64,000 bases of DNA, from assembly GCF_000234665.1 (NCBI RefSeq), contig NC_018327.1:529998-593997 (forward strand), written 5' to 3'. Below, one piece after another: positions 29,596-39,400 of the stretch. Under the pieces are notes generated by a model. The model searched no databases and was not told the origin of the DNA. It was given only the letters and a program-made list of their open reading frames with translations. Made by a program: the position numbers and the translations under genes. Position 1 is the stretch's first letter, and each line of letters begins with the position of its first letter. The DNA is from Leishmania mexicana MHOM/GT/2001/U1103. Lineage: Eukaryota; Euglenozoa; Kinetoplastea; Trypanosomatida; Trypanosomatidae.

Positions 29596-32500
29596 ATGGC
29601 CCACAGTGCCGCGGCTACGCGATCCGCACGACCACCCGGTACGGACTGGCAAGACTCCTACTTCACGCTAGAGGAGCGCTATCGGCGGCTGCAGAAGCGG
29701 TTCAATGCCCAGGAGCAGGAGCTGAAGTTGATCAAAGTTGCGCGAAGAAAGAAGGACGCCCCGGCTGCCGGCCCATCCTTGTCTTCCGTTTCTGCGCGGC
29801 GCCCGCCACAGCCCGCACTTCGCCCTGAGCCCCGCTACACGGACGAATCGCAGCGCAGTGTGGAAGTCTCTGGGCCGAGCTCTCCGCTGCGCTGTCCAAC
29901 CCCGCAGAATGGCGACAGCAGTGGCGTACCTGCTCACACCTCGCTGGGAATTTCGACCTTGCCGAATCAATGGGTGGACTACCGCATCAGCCGCGCAGAC
30001 TCTATCACCAACTCCCAGCAGCCCTCGCCGCCACCGCCACCGCCACAGGGCGCTTCGTACGCCCAGCCTTCACCGTCGCCAAATCAGCCGCCTGCACAGC
30101 AGCAGCCACAGGCTCATGGAGTGGAGTACATCGCGGTGCCGTCTGCAGCTGCTCCTCAGGCGGCTCGGGCGGCCGCCATCGCCGAGGCAAGCGCGTGGGG
30201 CGAGGCAGGCGCACTGCCTGATCCGGCCATGGTGTGGGGCACCGACGACCGCCGCAGCATGCAAAACTACGTGGTGGCTAGCGCTCTCTACCATGCCAAT
30301 GAGGAGCTGCGCCGCAAGCTTAACGAGTCGGTGACGACGCTGCAAACCCTCCAGCAAGAGCTGGGGAGCAGCCGTGCGCAGCACGCGGCGTTGCAGACGC
30401 GACTGGAGAACGTGTCTGCGCAGCTTCACCAGCTCGTGCGTGAGCGAGACCTGTCGACGCAGAAGTACACCAACGCGAGCCACACCATAGCGGACCTCGA
30501 GCGCACCCTGCGCGACCGCATCAGTGAGGAGGAAAAGATTCGGTTTTCATTGGAGAGCCAAATAACGGAGCTGCGCAGCCGCCTCGTAGTGGGGGCGGAC
30601 AGCAACGAGTTGTTGCAGAAAGACGTGCGTAGCTTGCTGTCCGAGACGCGGGACCGAACGGCGGAGGTGATGAAGCTGCGCTCGAATCTGGCGCTGGCCG
30701 AGTCCGCTCTGTCGTCACAGAGGCATGTGAACGAGAACATGCTGGTGGAGCTGAAAAGTCTGAGCACCCAGGTTGTGGAGGAGCGCAAGCGACTCATCAC
30801 GGTCACACGTGAAGCACATCTCGCCTCTCTCAGCGGGACGCGTGTGGAGGATCTAGAGCAGCAGCTGCAGCGTGTGCAGGAGGAGCGCAATACCATTGAG
30901 CGGGAACACATCGAACTCATGTCGGAGTTTGTGCACATTACTGAGGACGCCCTGCGCCACGCTCGAGAAGAGGTGGAGAGGGATGTAGCGGACTGGAAGG
31001 CGGCCGCCACCCACTGGGAGCAGGTGTCTCAGCTGCTTTACAAGGACATCGCTGAGCGCACCCAGCAGCACCTGCAGTGTCGTGCCGAATGTGAGGAGGC
31101 TCAGGGCCAGCGCGACGCAGCGGAGCTGCAGGTGCGTTCACTGAAGGGGGAGGTGGCCCTGCTCACCGCAAAGCTTGACGTGGTGTGGCCCAGCCACGCG
31201 ACGGACGCGAAGAACTTGACGGCGGAGGAGATACTCAACGTCTTCGGTCGAAAAGATCGCGCGGGCATTTTCTTGTTCGACGAGCGCCGCCGCCGCCGAG
31301 CTGCAGCGCTTCGCCGCAGCGGAGTCAACGATGGCGAGGCGACTGGCGCTTCTGCCACAGGGGAGACCGCTGCCGCCCCTGAAGAGGATGACGGCGGTGG
31401 GGAGGAGGATGCTGGCTTTGACCTGGCGGCGGCAGTGCTGGGCGATCTCCCAGCTGACCCGACGACCGTCGCTTGCCAGTTGCAGGAGCTTCACGAGGCA
31501 AACGCCGCGCTAATCTCTGAGGTGCACCAGCTGCGGCTCACAAACGACCTGCTGCAGGACCGACTGGATAGGCTTACAGGGAGACAGAAGGAGGAGCAGG
31601 CCCGCGTGGCCGCGGTAGAGGTGTCGCTGCAGCAGCGGGAGAGGGCGGGGCACCAGCTGCTAGAGAAACAGCTGGACCGCGTGGCCTTCCTCGAGGCGCA
31701 GGTAAGGTCATTACGCGGTTATCATGTCCCCGCAAACGCCCCCATCGGCGAGGTTGGCGAGAACGAGAACATCTTTGAGCTGTACCTTGGCCAGCTCGTC
31801 GCTGCAGAAGTGCCGGAGGGGATCGAGGTCCCGGAGATGTTCTCCACCATGTTCTGCTCTGCTGACTTCCTGGTGCATGAGACGGTCACCACCGGGACTG
31901 TGCGCGGCTTCAACGGCTTCTTCGAGGTGACGGCATCGTTTCGCGTGTCGATGGACGCGCTGCTATTCTACTACCTGCACACGCGCCAACTACTGATTCA
32001 GCTGCACCGCGTTCGTAGTACAGAAGAGGCAGCCGCCATGACGCTAGCCGCCGCAGCCGGAGGGGGTGACGAGGAGACGCACCTCTCAGCGACGGACGCT
32101 GTGGACACCGGGACTGCGCACAGCGCCCACGGCGGCAGCTCCAGCGGAAGCACTCACCCAAGCCTGCGCATGGCTGAGCATATGTTCGAGACAATCGCAG
32201 AGGGTCAGGCGAGCCTGGCGGACATTGTGCTGCGGGAGGACTGCCGCCACTCTGGCCGCCCAACGTTGAAGGGCCACGTACACCTGGTCACACCTGGAGG
32301 TCGGCACCTCGCCTCAGTGGAGTTCCGCCTGACGGCGCGGCGTCCCTACTCAGCCGACTTTGTGCGGCTCGTGGAAAAGTCGGTGGCAACCGCCATCACC
32401 GAGGGTGCCGCTGCCGCCGCCGGCAAGGAGACAGACGACCAGCATGACGCGTCGTCGCACCTCCTCGACTGGATGCGGGCCACCGCCAGCACTTCACTAG

Positions 32501-33666
32501 GGGCGGCGGAGCATCGGCGGCAGGAGTCTGGCCAGGACATGACGTTGACCCCGCGCCACACGCGTAGTGCCGTGAAGACCACCCCCACTGACCCCCACCT
32601 CCACACTCGCCAGAATCAACTGCAGCTGGTGCCGGTTGTCTCTGCCGACGCGGACACGTCATCTAACGCTTCGTCCTTCCTCATCCAACAGCAGTCGCGC
32701 ATGGCGGGGACCGCTGGGGCGCTGGTGGTGCACCTTCCCCCGCCTTCGCCGCCGCCACGGCAGCGTTGGCCAAGCGTGTCCTCGCGGGGTAGAAGGGAGG
32801 GAGGGGACTTGCAGGCTGCTCGTCACAGCGGTGGCGGCTCGCCGTTTAGCAGCCGAGCCGACCGCGACTCCGTCATGGAGCGCAGCCCTGTCTCCGCCTC
32901 TTTCATGCACATTGATCGCTCACTTCTGTCGGCGCAGCCGGTGGTTAACGGGAGCGGCGGCGAAGGATCGAGAGTGATGGGGTCAACCATTCAGTGTCTC
33001 TGGGTAGATGTGGAGCGGCTGGAGCTGCCGGCCGACCTGCCACCGCCCATCCCGCGCCTCTCCTGCTACTTTTGTGTCGAAGCAGCCGGCGTTGAGGTGT
33101 GGCTCGACGCGCCGCCCACGCCGCGTTACACGTGGGAGTACACACTTGACGTTCGAGACAGCAGAGCCGGCGCCTACGGTGCATCGCTCCCAGTGCGCTC
33201 CGTCACGCAGCTCGCTTCTGTCCTGCGCGAGCCGCTTGTCGTTTTCTTGCTCGACGCCGACACCATGGCGTCCACGAGCGCTGCTGCCGTCACGGATCCG
33301 TGCGTGTGGGCCATGGCTGTGTGCGAGTGGGCACAGGTGGTGCAGCGGCCTAATGAACCGCAGTCCTTCGCCTTACCGCTTCTGCGGCGCGATCAGTCCG
33401 TTGTACACGGGGCGGTGCTGCGGCTATCCCTGACCGCCTCCACCATCGGCGTGCGTTCGAGTCCGCCAGGCGCAGAGTCATCACCTTCGCAGCTGCACAC
33501 CACGGGGTTGAATACCAGCAGCCCGCCTTTCATGCCACCACCGCCGATGTCGTCGCCGCCGCCGCCACCGGTACCAGAGGAGCTGTCGCCGGCGAGGGGC
33601 CTGTCTATGGAGGAGGAGTTGCTGAGGCTCGAATACAAGCATTGTACCGGGCGCAGCTTCGTGTAA
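29596..33666 (+). CDS. RPGRIP1L-like C2-domain protein of the ciliary transition zone
   Basis: A 1356-residue protein with the layout of RPGRIP1/RPGRIP1L. Residues 1-200 are low complexity, and a long coiled coil covers about 225-715. A C2 domain begins near residue 724 (NENIFELYLGQLVAAEVPEG), continues with FLVHETVTTGTVRGFNGFFE and FRVSMDALLFYYLHTRQLLI, and after a low-complexity insert ends with GHVHLVTPGGRHLASVEFRL. A second C2-like domain follows from about 1130 (TIQCLWVDVERLELP) to 1290. The pattern with a conserved FYYL close to a hydrophobic L-x-L-H strand is that of the C2_1 domain of RPGRIP1L. RPGRIP1L anchors NPHP4 and other gate proteins at the ciliary transition zone, so a role at the base of the flagellum is likely (inference). 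The ATG is the first after AG 29537-29538. Confidence 0.72.
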   Translation: MAHSAAATRSARPPGTDWQDSYFTLEERYRRLQKRFNAQEQELKLIKVARRKKDAPAAGPSLSSVSARRPPQPALRPEPRYTDESQRSVEVSGPSSPLRCPTPQNGDSSGVPAHTSLGISTLPNQWVDYRISRADSITNSQQPSPPPPPPQGASYAQPSPSPNQPPAQQQPQAHGVEYIAVPSAAAPQAARAAAIAEASAWGEAGALPDPAMVWGTDDRRSMQNYVVASALYHANEELRRKLNESVTTLQTLQQELGSSRAQHAALQTRLENVSAQLHQLVRERDLSTQKYTNASHTIADLERTLRDRISEEEKIRFSLESQITELRSRLVVGADSNELLQKDVRSLLSETRDRTAEVMKLRSNLALAESALSSQRHVNENMLVELKSLSTQVVEERKRLITVTREAHLASLSGTRVEDLEQQLQRVQEERNTIEREHIELMSEFVHITEDALRHAREEVERDVADWKAAATHWEQVSQLLYKDIAERTQQHLQCRAECEEAQGQRDAAELQVRSLKGEVALLTAKLDVVWPSHATDAKNLTAEEILNVFGRKDRAGIFLFDERRRRRAAALRRSGVNDGEATGASATGETAAAPEEDDGGGEEDAGFDLAAAVLGDLPADPTTVACQLQELHEANAALISEVHQLRLTNDLLQDRLDRLTGRQKEEQARVAAVEVSLQQRERAGHQLLEKQLDRVAFLEAQVRSLRGYHVPANAPIGEVGENENIFELYLGQLVAAEVPEGIEVPEMFSTMFCSADFLVHETVTTGTVRGFNGFFEVTASFRVSMDALLFYYLHTRQLLIQLHRVRSTEEAAAMTLAAAAGGGDEETHLSATDAVDTGTAHSAHGGSSSGSTHPSLRMAEHMFETIAEGQASLADIVLREDCRHSGRPTLKGHVHLVTPGGRHLASVEFRLTARRPYSADFVRLVEKSVATAITEGAAAAAGKETDDQHDASSHLLDWMRATASTSLGAAEHRRQESGQDMTLTPRHTRSAVKTTPTDPHLHTRQNQLQLVPVVSADADTSSNASSFLIQQQSRMAGTAGALVVHLPPPSPPPRQRWPSVSSRGRREGGDLQAARHSGGGSPFSSRADRDSVMERSPVSASFMHIDRSLLSAQPVVNGSGGEGSRVMGSTIQCLWVDVERLELPADLPPPIPRLSCYFCVEAAGVEVWLDAPPTPRYTWEYTLDVRDSRAGAYGASLPVRSVTQLASVLREPLVVFLLDADTMASTSAAAVTDPCVWAMAVCEWAQVVQRPNEPQSFALPLLRRDQSVVHGAVLRLSLTASTIGVRSSPPGAESSPSQLHTTGLNTSSPPFMPPPPMSSPPPPPVPEELSPARGLSMEEELLRLEYKHCTGRSFV

Positions 33667-34406
33667 GAGGGAGCGGGCACACCAGATTTTTGTCTCTGCG
33701 TCCCCCCACCACCTCGCTGTGTCTGAGCTTGCCCCCCTCCTCCTTAGCGCGTTTTCACTTAGCCACGCCCATGCTCTTCGACCTCACGAGGATCGCGAAC
33801 AGGGTACAGCAAACAACGAGCACGACGAAAGGAAAATGAAAAATATGCGAAATAAACCAGACTCCCGCCTCCTCCCCCTGCAGCCGGATGCGAGACATCC
33901 ATCAGCCACGGCGGCCTCGCCGCCCATCACGACTGCATCTAGGTTGCCGATTGTGCTTTATCTTTGTGCCCCATGGAATGCGCGTCTGTCGGCCTGTCTC
34001 TCTGTCGCTCTCTTGCCTTTCTCTTACCTTCGACTGCGTGCTTTCCACGACTCTGTCGTGGACGTTCACGCACACACACACACACATGATTTTCCTGTCT
34101 AGTGCTACCCGCTGCTGCTTCTCTCTGTGCTTTCATCTTACCTCGTTCTCTCTTGACGCTTGGGGGTGGTCGCGTACACGAGCGTGTGGCGAAGGCAGGG
34201 TAGAAAACTATGATAACACGCCACGACACCCGTACACGGACGCCCTCTCTCTTGCCACAGACAACCACCACTGGCTGCTTGTGAGGAGGAGGACACGGCA
34301 TTGTGTCGCACTCCAGACGTTATTACATGTAGCTTAGAAGCTGGGCCTATTTCGCTTTATCTGCGTGCGCCTCGGCCTCCTCTGCGTGGTCGACCTCCGC
34401 CGTAGG
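33667..34406. other. Intergenic region with CA repeat
   Basis: Contains a CA repeat at about 34069-34087 and pyrimidine-rich sequence. An AG at 34403-34404 lies only two bases before the ATG of the next gene, so the true acceptor is uncertain. No coding frame is supported. Confidence 0.45.
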
Positions 34407-35435
34407 ATGAAGCCTCTGCGAATGAAGAAACGAGAGAGTGCTGGCGCACCCGCTGAAGACGAGGCACCGACTGGCTTGACTTCCTCCGCCTCTCATGTGG
34501 CGGCAGGAAGTCTTGCCCCTCGCCTTGTGCCATCACCGCCACCTGTGAAAGGAGGGCGTTTGTCGGCGCATCTGGGGCACGACTCCGCACCTTCACCTAC
34601 CGCTGCCGCTCCTGCGCCGATCACGAAAGTCTCTGCGGCTGTGAAGTTTTCCTCAGAGCTCGACAACGCGGCCGTGGAGGCGTACTTGGAGTACTTGACC
34701 CATCCGCACACGAGCTGGGAGAGTGCCTCACGTCATGTGGCGCACCGCCGCGCGGTCATGGAGGAGCACAACAATACCATTTACGCCCGTTCCCTCGCCA
34801 TGTTGCGCCGCTCGTCGTTCGCCTCCACGACCCGCAGCGAGGGCGGCGACCTAGATGCTCTAGAGACGAGTACGACCTCCTCCGTCGCCTCCGCACCCGC
34901 CGGGTTTCCGCGCACCGCGTCAAACGGCAGCAAGAAATCAACAGGAACCTTGCGTAAGGGTCGCCTTGGGGATGCAGGGTCGCCCCTACCGCCCTCTGGG
35001 GCGGCAGAGCCATTGACCATTGTGACGCACTCCTCGGTTGCGGTCAGCAGCAGCCACAGCGCAGACTCGGGTACTCGCACCTCCACCGGCACTGGGCAGC
35101 GAGCGCCGTCAAACAGGGGGCGCTTGTTGCGTGGGTCAGCGCTGGTGGGGCCACCGCGGCCGCACCGCACATCATCGTCCGCTACGGCACCGGTTGTAGT
35201 GGCTGAGGGTGTGCTCGGCATTGGCGGCATGAAGCTGCTGGGTGGGAGCGGCAATGTGTTCCTGGTCAACGGTCACGGCTCAGCAGTGACCAGCCGTACA
35301 GCATCGCGCGATAGTACCGACAGGGCGCCACCCGTAGCCCAACAAGGGGGTGGTGAGAGCCTGACCCATTGCAAGAGGACTGGCGGCGCGCGTGCGAGGG
35401 TTTCATCCCCTCAACCGAAGCACCGGTTGAGGTAG
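34407..35435 (+). CDS. Hypothetical low-complexity protein (342 aa)
   Basis: The frame reads MKPLRMKKRESAGAPAEDEA and continues as a Ser/Ala/Pro/Gly-rich protein. Only residues of about 75-150 look folded: AAVKFSSELDNAAVEAYLEY, then LTHPHTSWESASRHVAHRRA, then a predicted helix with MEEHNNTIYARSLAMLRRSS. This helical block could be a conserved core. The last 200 residues are disordered. I do not recognise a family. The start at 34407 is the first in-frame ATG, but the second Met (34422) is possible because the nearest acceptor AG is so close to the first. Confidence 0.65.
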   Translation: MKPLRMKKRESAGAPAEDEAPTGLTSSASHVAAGSLAPRLVPSPPPVKGGRLSAHLGHDSAPSPTAAAPAPITKVSAAVKFSSELDNAAVEAYLEYLTHPHTSWESASRHVAHRRAVMEEHNNTIYARSLAMLRRSSFASTTRSEGGDLDALETSTTSSVASAPAGFPRTASNGSKKSTGTLRKGRLGDAGSPLPPSGAAEPLTIVTHSSVAVSSSHSADSGTRTSTGTGQRAPSNRGRLLRGSALVGPPRPHRTSSSATAPVVVAEGVLGIGGMKLLGGSGNVFLVNGHGSAVTSRTASRDSTDRAPPVAQQGGGESLTHCKRTGGARARVSSPQPKHRLR

Positions 35436-36481
35436 ACAGCCACCGTACTGTGGACGGTCGCACGGGGCACCGTGCGATTCTCTTACGTGAGTACGGCGTC
35501 GTCGGCACGTGGTGGGCCTTGTGCGCCTCTTTTTCGGCTGAGACGGTCTTTCCGTGAGAGACCGCGGCGGACGGTGATGCGGGTGTGCTATGTGTGGGTG
35601 TCCAACGGCGTTGTTGCCTGTCCGTTCGCGATCACCGGTTTCTCCCTCTGTCCCTCCTCCCAAGACCCCCTTCCAAAGTCTATCCTACCATGTACGCACA
35701 AACACGCAGTGCCGCACGTGCGCGGAGCTCACGCTGTCACAGGGCGTGCCGCGTCACCGCGTTCACTGGTGTGGCCTGGTTGCCGATTCCTGCCACATGC
35801 GTCATTGTTTTCTGGCTCATTCGTCGTGCGTTGCGTCTCGCCTGTTTCGCTACTGGAAATCTCGTTGAAGGGATTGCAGGGGCAACGCGCGCGCACACAC
35901 ACGTACACACACACACACACCCAGATACTCATGGGCTCTGGCTCTGCCAGCGGATGGCACTTTTGGACGGCTCGACTCTCCCTCATTGATCCCTCAATTC
36001 ACTTCCGTCCGTTTCACTTGCCTGCGTTGTGACTGTCCTTGTCGATCCGCCTCCTCTTGCCTCCTTGGTACATGCTCCCCTCCGCTTTACCGCGTCAGCA
36101 TCGGACTACGCGACACGCATGCCAACATAAGCGCGTGTGGGGCGTACGCAGAGATCACATCGTACCCGGGCACACCCACACGCACACACGCACCCACACC
36201 TGTACACACACCCACGCGCCTTCTTTTCGTGTTCTCGTCGTCTCTCTCCCTAATTTCGACGAGGGACGGTGCTGAGGAGGAGAAGGGGAGTCGGCGCTGC
36301 TCACCGTCCCGCTTTCGCTTCTCCCTCGGTGCTGCGGGAGGAGGAGGTGGTGGAGGGGGGGGAGAGTGCGCTTTGACGGTCTTTCTCGGGTATTCTCATC
36401 CCTCCCCCTTCTAATAGAGGCACGTACACACAAGCTGTCACACGAAGCAGCATCCACGAGAAAGACGTCTGGTACAAAACG
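35436..36481. other. Intergenic region with CA repeats
   Basis: About 1.05 kb with interrupted CA runs at about 35887-35922 and 36175-36215, and pyrimidine-rich sequence. The probable acceptor for the next gene is AG 36416-36417, with no ATG between it and 36482. No coding frame is supported. Confidence 0.5.
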
Positions 36482-39400
36482 ATGGCGACGGCGAGCATGC
36501 GCAAGGAGGCGCTGGAGCTGCTCCAGCAGTACGCGATCGACTTGAAGGACTTCACTAAGGCCCGTGAACGCTACACCACCGTCATAGAGGAGGAGCTCGT
36601 CCCACTTGCCCAGGAGGAGGACAACGCCGATGTGCTTGCGGCTACGAGGACTGCGCAGGGCCAGGTGCGCGCGGCCTGGGAAGAGTACATTGCTTCTGTG
36701 CAGCAGTACTTCAACCGTGTTGTCCAGTCCACCGCCCGTGACCTGCTGGATCCTGGAAGCTCCATCATCACAGTCTCGTCTGTCACCTCCACCAACGAAA
36801 CCCTGGCGATGGCAAGTTCAAAGGATCGCTCGGAGACAAGTTCAGGCCCTCTTGTCACTGCCACCGCGGTGGGCAGTGCCGAATCTGGGCGGCTGTTGCT
36901 GAGCGCGAGTTCCGCGAACGTTCCCGCGGTGGGCAACAGCGGCGGGGTCGGCGGCGATGCCGTGGCCCAGCTGAGCAGACGCGCTGAGCGCATGAGCGAC
37001 TTTTGCGCCTTATGCGAGAAGTGGTACGTGAACAACGAGGTGCTGTTTGAACTACCGCAGCCGCAGGTGCTCGCTGCCCTTTCGGCGTCTGCCTTAGGAT
37101 CCGTGAGTCGCCTCTTCCGCCTGCTGGGCATGCGAATGGCGTACGTGTGCGCTGGAAACAGCCTCTTCTTGCGCAGCTTCATCGAGGATGGGGAGGCCGT
37201 GCGCTGGGCCGCCTTCTGCGGTGACCGTGGATTAAACGCGGAGGTGGATGCGCTGCTCTTACTCATGGAACGCCTGATGCAGCTCCACATCAACGACCCA
37301 AAGGTCTACCCGCGGGTGCCGTTCGGCTGGCTCTATCGACTAAGCTCCCTCGTGGAGCACCCGGACTCGGTTGCCAGCACCTCGCCAAAGCGGCGCAGCG
37401 TCGCCGTCCGCATCGCTCTTCAGCTTCTCCGCCACCAACCGGACCAAGCAACAGCGGCGGGACTTCACAGTGTTCTACTGAACGCGTGCATTGAGCCGAA
37501 CGGCTGCGCCACCCCGGATGAGGCGCAGCAGGTGGTGCAGACATTCCTGAACCTCTTCGACGCCCCCAGCACACGCCAGTACCTCAACCCAACGGATCTG
37601 CGCACCATCTTTACGCCTTTCCTGTCCACCGCTGAGTCCGGAGGCACGGACCTCCTGACAATGCAGAACAAGGCCAAGGAACTCATCGTGACTGTCTTTT
37701 CTAGCTGTGTCGGGAGCTTGTGGATCAGCTCCGAGGTGACGGAGCTACGCTCTATCATTGATGTCCTGCACCTGCCGGGGTCGCTCGACACGAAGATGGT
37801 CATCATCACCCTCTTCAACAAGCTGCTCACGCGCCTCGCTCCACATCGCGGGATCGTTCCCATGGATACTTGGAAGGGCTTCGAGGAGGATCGCCTTCGC
37901 AAGGCCGCCCGGGATGCTGAGGAGCAGGCCATGAAGGCGAACGGCGGCGGCGGTGACGTGTGCAACGACACACAATACCTGAACAACAACAGCTTCATGT
38001 GCGACTTCACGCTGACCGACTCCACCGGCGACGCGGCGCTCTTCGATGACTTTATTCCAACGACCAAGGCTCTTGGCTACCACGTCATGGACCCGTTGCT
38101 GGGCCGTGTTCTCGTCTGCCTTAACTACCACGGCCTTCCCTACGCCCTCACGCAGCTTATGCAGAATGTGAAGAAGAATCGAGTCGTCACGGCAGCTGCC
38201 TCGAGCCTCTTGCAAGACATCTTCGTGCTGATGGACACGGTGCTGCCGCAGGTGATCGTCTTCAAGCTGCACGAGGCCTTCAACAAAGCTGTTGGTCGCC
38301 TCGCCAACGATGGCAGCCTGTTCGTAGGCGGCCTCACTTCGCAGCTCTTCCGGAGCTATAAAAAGAACAGTGACATCGGCGGCGGTGCTAGGATGATGCC
38401 GGCCAACACGGCGCAGATGCCGAACACTGCCCTGAACACACCCGGGACGCTGGATGTCGACGACCCGACCTTCGCCACGATGCTGCGTGATTGCAAGGTG
38501 GATCGAATGAAGGGGTGCCAGACGTGGAACTTTGACATCTTAGTGACCCTCGTGCAGGGCCCACTGCACCTTCCACGGCGATTTCGCGCTGCGCGAGAGC
38601 TGATGGAGAGTCTCGTGCTCTTCTTTACACCGTCGTCACACCCCAGTACGCCCCAGATTTGTTCCACCTTCAGCACACAGCCGCCGGACACGGTATCCGC
38701 GCAGGTGTGCATGGTGGGCGTGGAGCTGATCGATCTTATACTGAGCTCTCGCGACGGTGCGGCGCTACTCGAGCGCATGGGCTTCGTCGCGGCCGTGGCG
38801 GCGATGCTGAAGGAGGTGCGAATTGGCAAGCCCGTCGTACTGCGGCATGCTGTGGTCAACACATGCATCGGGCGGTCGCTGCTACGGATAACTGGTCGCC
38901 TGTCCGCGCATGCTAATGGCCTGCTGCTCATGCGAGACCACGGCATCTTCTCGCTCGTGGACAGCATGTTCTCGAAGCTGAAAGGGCCCCGACTGGAGAG
39001 CCCGACCGAGGAGGACACCCTCCAGGATGTGTGCTACCAGCTCCTGCAGTACTTGTACCTTGGCGCGGTGCCCAACTACGGTGTCTGCAAAGACATCCGG
39101 CAAACCTTCCGCGCGGCGCTGAGCAACCCGAGCGACACGATCCGCCTCTGCGCGGCGCAGCAGTTGAAGAAAGCCGTTTGGCGCGACTTGTCCACCTCCA
39201 TGAAGTGGGGCATCGAAACGCTTCTGCAGGCGCTGCACGACGACTTCTTCAGTGTAATCGAAAGTGCCTTCAAGTTGCTGCTGAGCATCTGCCTCTGCTC
39301 CGACGAGGGGCTCGACTACTTGATCGAGTGCTTTCCAACGGTGCTGATGGAGAGCGAGATGATCCTCAGCCATGCGAAGAAGCTGCGACTCAACGTGCTG

